A DNA stretch of 64,000 nt, from NCBI RefSeq assembly GCF_042434095.1, contig NZ_JBHLUE010000011.1, positions 678,513 through 742,512 on the forward strand, written 5' to 3'. A program made the translations under genes and the position numbers. Source of the stretch: KBS50 sp042434095 (GTDB lineage: Bacteria > Actinomycetota > Actinomycetes > Mycobacteriales > Micromonosporaceae). Below are positions 1 to 7,558 of this stretch, piece after piece; the stretch's first letter is position 1; each line of letters opens with the position of its first letter. Below the pieces are notes generated by a model that was given only the letters and a program-made list of their open reading frames with translations, did not search any database and had not been told where the DNA came from.

Positions 1-363
1 CATCCCGCGCCGGTGGCCCGGGCCGCCGACCTGCGTCGGTGGGTGGACTCCGGGGAGTACGGGCGGATCCTGGCTGGCGACTATCCGCGGCGCGACGACG
101 ACGGCTCGTCCTCGGTCACCGACGAGATCAGGGCGGCGGCCCAGTCGTACCGGGAATCCTTCAACTCCTCGGCGGACCCGCTGGTGGGGCTGCTGCGCCG
201 GCTGGGAGACGGTGCGGGTGAGGTCGGCGCGTTCGTGGGCGGCGGCGTGGGCCGGGCCCGCGCCTGGGCCGGCGCGGCGGGGGAGGCGGCGGCGCGCGCC
301 GCCCGCGCCCGCCGAGCCACCGGGGACGCCCATTGGCCGGGCCCCGCCGACCCGGTCGACTGA
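1..363 (+). CDS. C-terminal fragment of an unidentified protein
   Basis: An open frame runs in from the left edge and ends with TGA at 361-363, so only about 120 C-terminal residues are visible. The fragment begins with a mixed helical stretch rich in Arg and Asp, followed by a Gly/Ala/Arg-rich tail (roughly the last 50 residues) that looks disordered or weakly helical. I see no catalytic motif and cannot assign a family. The third-position G/C bias matches neighbouring genes, which supports real coding. The next gene follows on the same strand after about 140 bases. Confidence 0.6.
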   Translation, partial: HPAPVARAADLRRWVDSGEYGRILAGDYPRRDDDGSSSVTDEIRAAAQSYRESFNSSADPLVGLLRRLGDGAGEVGAFVGGGVGRARAWAGAAGEAAARAARARRATGDAHWPGPADPVD

Positions 364-500
364 CCCTGCTCGCCCGGGTTTCATCGATCGTGCGGTGGCG
401 GTGGGGACGCGACGGTCGCCGACGCCCATAACGGGCAGCACGCCCCCATGATCGACGGGAGAGGCGGCGGGTCAGGGTGGGGCCGCCTACGATCGCGGTC

Positions 501-1862
501 ATGACCAATCCGAGCCTGACCGAGTCCGACCTGCGTGCCGCCATCGAACGGGAGCTTCCCGGTGTCCGCGCCGACCTGGAACGGCTGGTGCGCATTCCCG
601 GCATCGCGTTCGACGGCTTCGACCACTCGCATGTCGAGCGCTCCGCCGAGGCGGTCGCCGAGTTGCTGCGCGGGTGCTCGCTGGACGTCCGCATCGTCCG
701 GTCCGGCGGTCAGCCCGCGGTGATCGGCACCCGGCCGGCGCCGCCCGGCGCCCCCACCGTGCTGCTCTACGCCCACCATGACGTGCAGCCGGTGGGCGAC
801 CGCTCGCTGTGGCAGAGCGACCCGTTCGAGCCGGTGGAGCGGGACGGCCGCCTCTATGGGCGGGGTGCGGCCGACGACAAGGCCGGGGTCATGGCGCACG
901 TGGCCGCGCTGCGGGCGTTCGGCGACCGGCTGCCGGTCGGTGTCGTGCTGTTCATCGAGGGCGAGGAGGAGTTCGGCTCCGATTCGCTGGAGCGGCTGCT
1001 GGAGGAGCACCGGGCGGACCTGGCGGCCGACGTCATGGTGATCGCCGACTCGGGCAACTGGGACATTGGCCAGCCCGCGCTGACCACCTCGCTGCGCGGC
1101 CTGGTCAACTGCTTCGTGGAGGTCCGCACGGGCACGCACGCCGTACACAGCGGCATGTTCGGCGGCGCCGTGCCGGACGCCGTGACCGCGCTGGCGCGGC
1201 TGCTGGCCACGCTGCACGACGACGCCGGGGACGTGGCCGTGGAGGGCCTGGTCGGCCGCACCGGGGCCACCGTCGACTACCCGGAGGATCGGCTGCGGCA
1301 CGAGGCCGGGCTGCTGGACGGGGTCGAGTTCATCGGCACCGGCCGGCTCACCGACCGGATCTGGACCAAGCCGGCGCTGGCCGTCCTCGGCGTCGACGCG
1401 CCGCCCACGGCGGGCGCGCCGAACGCCATCGTGCCGGTGGCCAAGGCCAAGCTGAGCCTGCGGCTCGCGCCCGGTGACGACCCCAAGCGGGCGTACGCCG
1501 CGATCGTGGCCCACCTGGAGAAGCACGCTCCGTGGGGCGCGCAGGTCACCGTGAGCTTCGAACACGACGGCGACGCCTGCGAGATCGACGCCTCGGGCCC
1601 GATGTACGACGCCGCCCGCGCCGCCTTCGAGACGGCCTGGGACGGCACCGCCCCGGTGGAGATGGGCGTCGGCGGCTCGATCCCGTTCATCGCCACGTTC
1701 CAGGAGATGTTCCCGGCGGCGGCGATCCTGGTGACCGGCGTCGAGGACCCGGACTCCCGGGCGCACGGGCCGAACGAGAGCCTGCACCTCGGCGAGTTCG
1801 CCCGGGTGTGCCTGGCCGAGGCGCTGTTGCTGGCGAACGTGGCCGAGGCCGGCCGGGGCTGA
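501..1862 (+). CDS. M20-family dipeptidase / metallopeptidase
   Basis: A 453-residue cytosolic zinc peptidase of the M20/ArgE/DapE/CPG2 superfamily, probably cleaving dipeptides or related N-acyl substrates. Visible family motifs are YAHHDVQPVGD near residues 90-100 (first metal-ligand His and Asp), GRGAADDKAG near 120-129 (bridging Asp), EGEEEFGS near 153-160 (general-base Glu plus ligand Glu), an Asp at IADSG near 183, HSG in the dimerisation lid near 220, and HGPNES near the C-terminus (last His ligand). The ATG at 501 is preferred over an in-frame upstream start because homology begins close behind it. The length is normal for the family. Substrate cannot be told from sequence. Confidence 0.93.
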   Translation: MTNPSLTESDLRAAIERELPGVRADLERLVRIPGIAFDGFDHSHVERSAEAVAELLRGCSLDVRIVRSGGQPAVIGTRPAPPGAPTVLLYAHHDVQPVGDRSLWQSDPFEPVERDGRLYGRGAADDKAGVMAHVAALRAFGDRLPVGVVLFIEGEEEFGSDSLERLLEEHRADLAADVMVIADSGNWDIGQPALTTSLRGLVNCFVEVRTGTHAVHSGMFGGAVPDAVTALARLLATLHDDAGDVAVEGLVGRTGATVDYPEDRLRHEAGLLDGVEFIGTGRLTDRIWTKPALAVLGVDAPPTAGAPNAIVPVAKAKLSLRLAPGDDPKRAYAAIVAHLEKHAPWGAQVTVSFEHDGDACEIDASGPMYDAARAAFETAWDGTAPVEMGVGGSIPFIATFQEMFPAAAILVTGVEDPDSRAHGPNESLHLGEFARVCLAEALLLANVAEAGRG

Positions 1863-1918
1863 GACGCGCCGGCTGAAAACCCCCATATTGAGCGGCACGA
1901 TACGGTAAGCTTTCGAAC

Positions 1919-2125
1919 ATGAGTACGAAAGAAGCCATTGCGCGGCTGGACGCCGCCGTCAGTGCGCTGGGGGACGTGGACGTCTCCGGGTGGTCCGACG
2001 ACACGCTGAAGGACCAGCTTTCCGAGCTCTCCACCGCGCTCGTGGCGCTCGACACCGTGCTGTCCCGGGTGGCTGACGGGATCCGCGCCCGCGGCCTGCG
2101 GGTGGAGGAGCCCGTCGCCGCCTGA
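1919..2125 (+). CDS. small conserved helical protein
   Basis: A 68-residue acidic protein predicted to be almost all helix, with heptad-like Leu/Val spacing (for example LSELSTALVALDTVLSRV). It resembles the N-terminal helical segment of DUF222/13E12-type proteins but has no HNH domain, so this may be only compositional similarity. It follows the dipeptidase by 56 bases through a comparatively AT-rich spacer (1880-1918) and precedes the DNA ligase by 61 bases. No function can be assigned; a small scaffold or regulatory protein is possible. The Shine-Dalgarno match is weak. Confidence 0.6.
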   Translation: MSTKEAIARLDAAVSALGDVDVSGWSDDTLKDQLSELSTALVALDTVLSRVADGIRARGLRVEEPVAA

Positions 2126-2186
2126 GTTCGCCGCTCGGCCGTGCGGTCGGGCGGAAACCGTCGGGGGTGGCTGCCAGGATGGGGAC

Positions 2187-3812
2187 GTGCGGTTCCTCGA
2201 CCTGGCGGCCACGTCCGCCGCCGTGACTGCGACCTCCGGGCGGAAGGCCAAGGTCGATCTGCTGGCCGCCGCCCTGCGCGGCCTTGGGATCGACGAGATC
2301 AGCATCGGCGCCGCCTACCTGTCCGGCGAGCTGCGGCAGCGACAGACCGGGGTGGGCTACGCCGGCCTGCGCGATCTGCCGCCGCCGGCGCCCGAGCCGA
2401 CGCTGGACCTGGTCGAGGTGGACGCCGCGATCGAGGAGCTGGCCGAGGTGGCCGGCGCGGGCTCGCAGGCCCGGCGCCGGGCGTTGCTGGCCGCGCTGTT
2501 CGCCCGGGCCACCGCCGACGAGCAGCGGATGCTGGTGGGCCTGTTCAGCGGCGAGCTGCGGCAGGGCGCGCAGGCCGGGTTGCTGGCCGACGCGGTGGCC
2601 CGGGCGGCGGAGGTCCCGCTGCCGCTGGTCCGGCGGGCCCTGTTGATGGCGGGCGACCTGCGTGCCGTGGCGGTCGCCGCGCTCACCGGCGGCGCCGTGG
2701 CGCTCGGCGAGTTCACGCTGCGGGTGGGCCGGCCGCTCGCGCCGATGCTTGCGCAGAGCGCCGGGTCCGTGGACGAGGCGCTGGCGGCCACCGGCAGCCC
2801 CGCCGTGGTGGACGTGAAGCTCGACGGCATCCGCATCCAGGTGCACCGCTCGGGTGGCGACATCGCGGTGTTCACCCGCAGCCTGGACGACATCACCGTG
2901 CGGGTGCCGGAGGTGGTGGCGGCCGTGCGGGCGCTGCCGGCCCGGGAGCTGGTCCTGGACGGCGAGGCCATCGCGCTGGACGCCGCCGGCCGGCCCCGGC
3001 CGTTCCAGGAGACCGCGAGCCGGGCCGCCACCCGGGGAGCCCGCCGGCAGGCTGCGGGCGCGGCGCGGGCCGCGGTGGTCGCCAGCGCCGGGACCGCGGG
3101 CACAGCCCCGACCGGAGACGGCGTCGCCGCTCCGGACCCGGTCGGTGCGACCCGGCTCACCCCGTACTTCTTCGACCTGCTGCACCTCGACGGCGCGGAC
3201 CTGCTGGACGCGCCCGGCCGGGAGCGCTGGTCGGCGCTGGCCGCGACCGTCGGGCCGGCCCTGGTGGTGGGGCGGGTCGAGGTGGACACCGCCGAGGAGG
3301 CGGCCACCGCCTTCGCGGCGGCGGTCGACGCCGGCCAGGAGGGCGTGGTGGTGAAGGCGCCGGAGGCGCCGTACGACGCCGGGCGGCGCGGCGCCGCCTG
3401 GGTCAAGGTCAAACCCCGGCACACGCTCGACCTGGTGGTGCTGGCCGTCGAGTGGGGCAGCGGCCGGCGCCGGGGCTGGCTGTCCAACCTCCATCTGGGC
3501 GCCCGCGATCCGGAGACCGGCGGCTTCGTCATGCTCGGCAAGACGTTCAAGGGGCTCACCGACGAGCTGCTGCGCTGGCAGACCGAGCGGTTCCTGGAGC
3601 TGGCCGTCGAGCGGGGCGAGTGGGTGGTGCGGGTACGCCCGGAGCAGGTGGTCGAGATCGCCTTCGACGGGGTGCAGACCAGCAGCCGCTATCCGGGCGG
3701 GGTGGCCCTGCGCTTCGCCCGGGTGGTCCGCTACCGCGCGGACAAGTCGGCCGCCGAGGCCGACACGATCGACGCGGTCCGGGCGATCCACGCCGGCCGT
3801 CCATCGCAGTGA
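2187..3812 (+). CDS. ligB: ATP-dependent DNA ligase (LigB type)
   Basis: A 541-residue ATP-dependent DNA ligase sealing nicks in duplex DNA, additional to the NAD-dependent LigA expected elsewhere. The N-terminal 200 residues form the helical DNA-binding domain. The nucleotidyltransferase motif I is KLDGIR with the adenylated lysine at residue 211, motif III follows as LVLDGEA, motif IV as EGVVVK and motif V as AWVKVKP, then an OB-fold with WLSNLHLGARD. Length and layout match mycobacterial LigB. Between motifs III and IV there is an Ala/Gly-rich insertion (about residues 278-310) that looks disordered. The start is the GTG at 2187. The gene is convergent with the SURF1 gene across a strong hairpin. 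Confidence 0.92.
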   Translation: MRFLDLAATSAAVTATSGRKAKVDLLAAALRGLGIDEISIGAAYLSGELRQRQTGVGYAGLRDLPPPAPEPTLDLVEVDAAIEELAEVAGAGSQARRRALLAALFARATADEQRMLVGLFSGELRQGAQAGLLADAVARAAEVPLPLVRRALLMAGDLRAVAVAALTGGAVALGEFTLRVGRPLAPMLAQSAGSVDEALAATGSPAVVDVKLDGIRIQVHRSGGDIAVFTRSLDDITVRVPEVVAAVRALPARELVLDGEAIALDAAGRPRPFQETASRAATRGARRQAAGAARAAVVASAGTAGTAPTGDGVAAPDPVGATRLTPYFFDLLHLDGADLLDAPGRERWSALAATVGPALVVGRVEVDTAEEAATAFAAAVDAGQEGVVVKAPEAPYDAGRRGAAWVKVKPRHTLDLVVLAVEWGSGRRRGWLSNLHLGARDPETGGFVMLGKTFKGLTDELLRWQTERFLELAVERGEWVVRVRPEQVVEIAFDGVQTSSRYPGGVALRFARVVRYRADKSAAEADTIDAVRAIHAGRPSQ

Positions 3813-3849
3813 CCCCGGACCCGCGGCGACGCGCGCGACCGTGCCGGTG

Positions 3850-3905
3850 CCGGGCTCCTGGCGGGCGGCCGTGCCGGTGCGGGCCGCCGGCGGTCAGGAG
3901 CCCGG
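3850..3905. terminator. bidirectional hairpin terminator between ligB and SURF1
   Basis: Two perfect 11-bp arms, CCGGGCTCCTG at 3850-3860 and its complement at 3895-3905, enclose a second inner GC stem (GCGGGC...GCCCGC type). They lie in the 150-base gap between two convergent genes. There is no U-tract, as is usual for high-GC actinobacteria. A shorter copy of the CAGGAGCC arm recurs at the SURF1 stop, suggesting local duplication. Confidence 0.6.
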
Positions 3906-3962
3906 CGTACCGCGCTGGCGGCGCCGCCGTCGGACCGACACCGCGGGCTGGTGCGGTCGCGG

Positions 3963-4772
3963 TCAGGAGCCGGTGGCGGCCGGCACCCGGTCGGCGTCCC
4001 GCTCGGCGCCGGTGTCGGGGCCACCCCGCGCCTCCCGGCGGGCCGCCCAGCCGTAGCCGAACAGCGCCATCCCGGCGAACAGCCACCACTGCACCACGTA
4101 GCCGGCGTTCTGCCAGTCGTTCTGATGCTCCACCGGCACGGCCGCGAAGGCCGGGTCGGCCGGCGGGGTCTGCTGGTCCAGCAGCAGGTAGCCGCCGCGC
4201 ACCGGGTACGGCAGCTCGGCCGCGATCCGCGGCGCCGAGATGCGCCGGGTCTCCAGCCGGCCGTCCCGGGGCAGCACCGCGCCCGGCCCGCTCTCCGAAC
4301 GCCGTACCCGGGCCACCACCGTGACGTCACCGGACGGGGTGACCGGCACCTGCGGAATCGCGGTGGCGCCGCCCGGCGCAGGCGGGATCCAGCCCCGGTC
4401 GACCAGCACCGCGCTGCCGTCGGCCAGCCGGAGCGGGGTGACCACCTCGAAGCCGACCTGGCTGTCCACGGTCCGGCTGCGGACCAGCACCAGCCGCGCC
4501 GCGTCGTACCGGCCGGTGGCCGTGACCCGGTCCCACTCGGTGCCGGCCGGCGGTTCCGCGCCCGCCGTGCCGGCGGTCCCGGCGGGGGCGGGCAGCACCC
4601 GGTCCAGCGGCGCCGGGGCCGTCCGGCCGGCCGCGTCGATCCGGGCGTTGACCTCGGCGCGCTGGTGGTAACGGTGCAGCTGCCAGTTGCCCAGCAGGAC
4701 CATCACCACCGCGGCGGCGATGGTGAGGGCGAGAAACCCCAGCCAGCGCGGCGTCAACAGGAAGCGGTACAC
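3963..4772 (-). CDS. SURF1 family cytochrome oxidase biogenesis protein
   Basis: A 269-residue membrane protein of the SURF1/SHY1 family, which assists haem a insertion during assembly of aa3-type cytochrome c oxidase. There is an N-terminal transmembrane helix (about residues 10-28, LGFLALTIAAAVVMVLLG) followed directly by the family signature GNWQLHRY. A large extracytoplasmic domain follows, with a WIPP-type motif (DRGWIPPAP) and a second helix near the C-terminus containing QNAGYVVQWWLFAGMALFGYGW. The start is GTG. A CtaJ-like oxidase subunit lies 27 kb away (31536), which fits an aa3 oxidase in this organism. The family call is secure. Confidence 0.9.
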   Translation of the reverse strand: MYRFLLTPRWLGFLALTIAAAVVMVLLGNWQLHRYHQRAEVNARIDAAGRTAPAPLDRVLPAPAGTAGTAGAEPPAGTEWDRVTATGRYDAARLVLVRSRTVDSQVGFEVVTPLRLADGSAVLVDRGWIPPAPGGATAIPQVPVTPSGDVTVVARVRRSESGPGAVLPRDGRLETRRISAPRIAAELPYPVRGGYLLLDQQTPPADPAFAAVPVEHQNDWQNAGYVVQWWLFAGMALFGYGWAARREARGGPDTGAERDADRVPAATGS

Positions 4773-4965
4773 GCTCCGAGGCTACTCGGCCGGCCGGTGC
4801 CGTCCGCCGCCGAGCCGGCGAGCGCCCGCCGCCCAGCCGGCGAGCGGGCGTGCGTTCTGTCCCAGCTGCCCGGTATCGTCACGCCGGACGTCCGACCGCC
4901 GGGGGCCGGGCTCGTCCGGGTTGTGCCCGATAATCCCGGCCGCACGTCTCAACGAGGAGTGGACG

Positions 4966-6705
4966 ATGACCGCCGTGCCCCGCCTGGTTGTGAGCGCACC
5001 GTCGTCCGGGCACGGCAAGACGGCGATCACCGTCGGGCTGCTCGCCGCCTGGGCGGCCCGCGGGTTGGACGCCGCCGGCTTCAAGATCGGGCCGGACCGC
5101 ACGGACGCCGCGTACCTCGGGCTGGCCGCCGGGCGTCCGGGGCGCACGCTGGACGCCCGCCTGATCGGCCCGCAGCGGGTCGCCCCGCTCTTCGCGTTTG
5201 GCGCGGCCAGCGCCGGCATCGCCGTGGTGGAGGGCACGATGGGGCTGTACGACAGCCTCTCCGGCCGCCCCGACGCGGATTCCACGGCGGCGGTGGCCAC
5301 CGCGCTGCGCGCCCCGGTCGTGCTGGTCGTCGACGTGGCGGCCATGGGTCAGTCGGTGGCCGCGCTGGTGCACGGCTTCCGGGCCTACGACGAGCTGCTC
5401 TGGCTGGGCGGAGTGATCCTCAACCGGGTGGCCTCGGACCGGCACGAGGAGCTGCTGCGGGAGGCCCTCGACGATCTCGGCGTGCCGGTCTTCGGCGCGT
5501 TGCGCCGGCACGACCTGCCATCCGTGCTGCCGTCCCGGCAGCACGGGGTGGTGCCGGTGCTGCGCGGCAGCGCCGAGGCCGCCCAGGGGGTCCGGCGGCT
5601 GGGCGAGGCGGTGGCCGCCACCGTCGATCTCGACGGCATGCTCCGGCTGGCGTCCTCGGCGCCCCGGCTGTCGGTGGACCCGTGGTCGGTCGCCGACGCG
5701 GCCGCCGGGCCGACGGTGGACCAGGTGACGCTCGGGCCCCGGCAGCGACCCGTGGTGGCGGTGGCGGGCGGCAGCGCCGGCTCCTACTCGCACCCGGAGA
5801 CCGCCGAGCTGCTGGCCGCCGCCGGCGCCGACGTGGTCACCGTCGACCCGCTGCGCGACGAGGGCCTGCCGGCCGGGACGAGCGCGCTGGTGATCGGCGG
5901 CGGCCTGCCCGAGACGTACGCGCCGGAGCTGTCGGCGAACCGGCGGCTGTGCATCGCCGTGGCCGAGCTGGCCCGCACCGGCCATCCGGTCGTCGCCGAG
6001 GGCACCGGGCTGCTGTGGCTGCTCCGCCAGTTCGACGGGCAGCCGATGTGCGGCGTGCTGGACGCCGAGGGCGGCAGCATGGACTCGATCGTGGTCGGCT
6101 ACCGGGACGCCACCGCCCGGTCCGCCAGCGTCGTGGCCGGCGTCGACGACCGCGTGGTGGGCTACAAGCAGCATCGCGGCGTCGTGCATCCGCGCTCCGG
6201 GGAGGCGGCCGCCTGGCGCTGGGCCGGCACCGACGAGGGGTTCGTCTGGCGCGGCGTGCACGCCTCGCAGCTCACCCTGCACTGGGCCGGTGTGCCCGGG
6301 CTCGCCGGCCGGTTGGTCACCGCGGCCGCCCCGGCCCAGCCGGCCGGCCCGGCTCCGCGGACCGGCCGGCCGGCGGTGGTGCCCCGGGCGGTGGTCGACC
6401 CGCCCGCCGCCACGACGCCCGGCGTGCCGGCGCAGACCGATCCGATGTCCCCGGCCGGCCCGGGCGCCGGGTTCCCGGCCGCGCCGGAGGCCGGCGGCGG
6501 CTTCCCGGGCTACGGAGCCGCGGTGGCGCCGGCCGGCGAGACGGTGGCGCCGGCCGGCGAGGTGGCCGTGACGCCGGCCGGTCTGGGCCCCGACCCGGCG
6601 CAGTCCAGCCGGATGGGAGTCGATCCCGTTTCTCCGGCCGTGACCCTGCCCTCGCCCGGCGGCGGGTCGGCCGCCACGCCCGCGGACGACGAGCGCCCGG
6701 CGTGA
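4966..6705 (+). CDS. CobB/CbiA-like cobyrinate amidase homologue, glutaminase Cys lost
   Basis: A 579-residue protein with the two-domain build of cobyrinic acid a,c-diamide synthase. The N-terminal ATP-binding amidoligase part has P-loop SSGHGKT (residues 13-19) and VVEGTMGLYD (88-96). The C-terminal part is class I glutamine-amidotransferase-like, with GGGLPE (311-316) and HASQLTLHW (432-440). However, the nucleophile motif normally read ECGGL is EGTGL (345-349), so the catalytic Cys is absent, and the usual GPDYIDP-type substrate motif is GPDRTDA. The last roughly 120 residues are Pro/Ala/Gly-rich with a repeated VAPAGE. It is either an ammonia-dependent enzyme, a divergent paralogue or a regulatory relic. 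The start ATG at 4966 follows GAGGAG. I see no B12-riboswitch motif upstream. Confidence 0.8.
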   Translation: MTAVPRLVVSAPSSGHGKTAITVGLLAAWAARGLDAAGFKIGPDRTDAAYLGLAAGRPGRTLDARLIGPQRVAPLFAFGAASAGIAVVEGTMGLYDSLSGRPDADSTAAVATALRAPVVLVVDVAAMGQSVAALVHGFRAYDELLWLGGVILNRVASDRHEELLREALDDLGVPVFGALRRHDLPSVLPSRQHGVVPVLRGSAEAAQGVRRLGEAVAATVDLDGMLRLASSAPRLSVDPWSVADAAAGPTVDQVTLGPRQRPVVAVAGGSAGSYSHPETAELLAAAGADVVTVDPLRDEGLPAGTSALVIGGGLPETYAPELSANRRLCIAVAELARTGHPVVAEGTGLLWLLRQFDGQPMCGVLDAEGGSMDSIVVGYRDATARSASVVAGVDDRVVGYKQHRGVVHPRSGEAAAWRWAGTDEGFVWRGVHASQLTLHWAGVPGLAGRLVTAAAPAQPAGPAPRTGRPAVVPRAVVDPPAATTPGVPAQTDPMSPAGPGAGFPAAPEAGGGFPGYGAAVAPAGETVAPAGEVAVTPAGLGPDPAQSSRMGVDPVSPAVTLPSPGGGSAATPADDERPA

Positions 6706-6850
6706 GCGGGCCGCGGCGGGCCTGCGGAGTCGGCGAGCCGCGGCGGCCGTCCAGCCTGAGCGGGCCGCGGCGGCCGTGCGGCGTTGGTGGGCCGCGGCGG
6801 CCGTCCAGCGGGAGCGGGCCGCGGCGGCCGGCCGGTGGGGCGGCGACGTG
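6706..6850. repeat. GC-rich degenerate tandem repeat after the CobB-like gene
   Basis: Four to five diverged units of about 30 bases built on GAGCGGGCCGCGGCGGCC follow the stop codon immediately. Units alternate with GTCCAGC or GTGCGGC spacers, and several contain a TGA like the real stop. No coding signal is seen. It fills the gap to the acetyltransferase gene. Confidence 0.75.
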
Positions 6851-6864
6851 AGCGGGGATCGGGC

Positions 6865-7431
6865 GTGAGCGGCGAGGTGGCGGTGCGCCGGTTCCCGAGG
6901 CTCACCGTCTCCACACCGCGCGCCCACGTCCGCCCGCTGACCGCCGCGGACGCCGGGGCGGTGCACGAGGTCTTCGCCGACAAGCAGACGCTGCGCTGGC
7001 TGCCGTTGCCGCAGCGGGGGACCGTGGACGCCGTCCGCTGGTGCACCGAGCAGGCTCAGGAGCGGCGGGACAGCGGCAGCGGCGACCACTACGGGGTGGT
7101 GCGGCGCGAGGACGACCTGTTGGTCGGGTGCCTGTGGACCAAGCGGACCGACTGGGCCTGCCGGGTCACCGAGGTGTCGTACGCGATGGCGCCGGAGGCG
7201 CGGGGCTTCGGCCTGGCCGCCGAGGCGGTGGACGCGCTGGCCATCGCGCTCCTGCTGGAGCACGGCTTCCACCGGGTGGAGGTGCGGGTGGCCCCCGGCA
7301 ACATCGCCTCGCGGCGGGTGATGGAGAAGGCCGGGTTCAGCTACGAGGGCCTGCTGCGCAACGCCGGGTACGTGCAGGGCGGCCGGTCCGACCTGGAGGT
7401 CTGGTCGTTCGTGCCCGCCGACCTGCGCTGA
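6865..7431 (+). CDS. GNAT acetyltransferase, RimJ/RimL-like
   Basis: A 188-residue acetyl-CoA-dependent N-acetyltransferase of the RimJ/RimL/YdaF subgroup, which acetylates protein N-termini or small amines. The core shows the GNAT pattern: an N-terminal HVRPLTAADAGAV strand-helix, a central EVSYAMAPEARGFGLAAEAV segment (motif A, with the pyrophosphate-binding loop written ARGFGLA), then NIASRRVMEKAGF and a terminal SDLEVWSF strand, typical of this subgroup. The GTG at 6865 was chosen because upstream in-frame sequence is tandem repeat. Substrate is unknown and the surrounding genes give no strong hint. Confidence 0.85.
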   Translation: MSGEVAVRRFPRLTVSTPRAHVRPLTAADAGAVHEVFADKQTLRWLPLPQRGTVDAVRWCTEQAQERRDSGSGDHYGVVRREDDLLVGCLWTKRTDWACRVTEVSYAMAPEARGFGLAAEAVDALAIALLLEHGFHRVEVRVAPGNIASRRVMEKAGFSYEGLLRNAGYVQGGRSDLEVWSFVPADLR

Positions 7432-7558
7432 GGTCGGGCCCGCCGGGCCGAGGCGAGCTGCCGGGCCGACGGCCGGGCCGAGGCGTGCCGCCGGGCCGAG
7501 GCGAGGCGAGCTGCCGGGCCGAGCCGCCGCGCCGGGGCCAGCCGCCGCCGCGCCGGGG
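7432..7558. repeat. GCCGGGCCGAGG repeats between convergent genes
   Basis: The spacer between the acetyltransferase (+) and the penicillin-binding protein (-) holds at least four copies of GCCGGGCCGAGGCG-like units and two GCGCCGGGG(C/T)CAGC units. These can fold into several GC hairpins and may serve as a bidirectional terminator. Confidence 0.6.

Noticed and set aside
1960..3791. Long antisense reading frame across the DNA ligase
   Set aside because: A typical high-GC shadow frame: Gly/Arg/Pro-rich with no domain, opposite a gene with clear motifs.
4773..4965. Possible cobalamin riboswitch upstream of the CobB-like gene
   Set aside because: No B12-box (GCCACTG-like) or characteristic stems are visible; the sequence is plain GC-rich spacer with short repeats.
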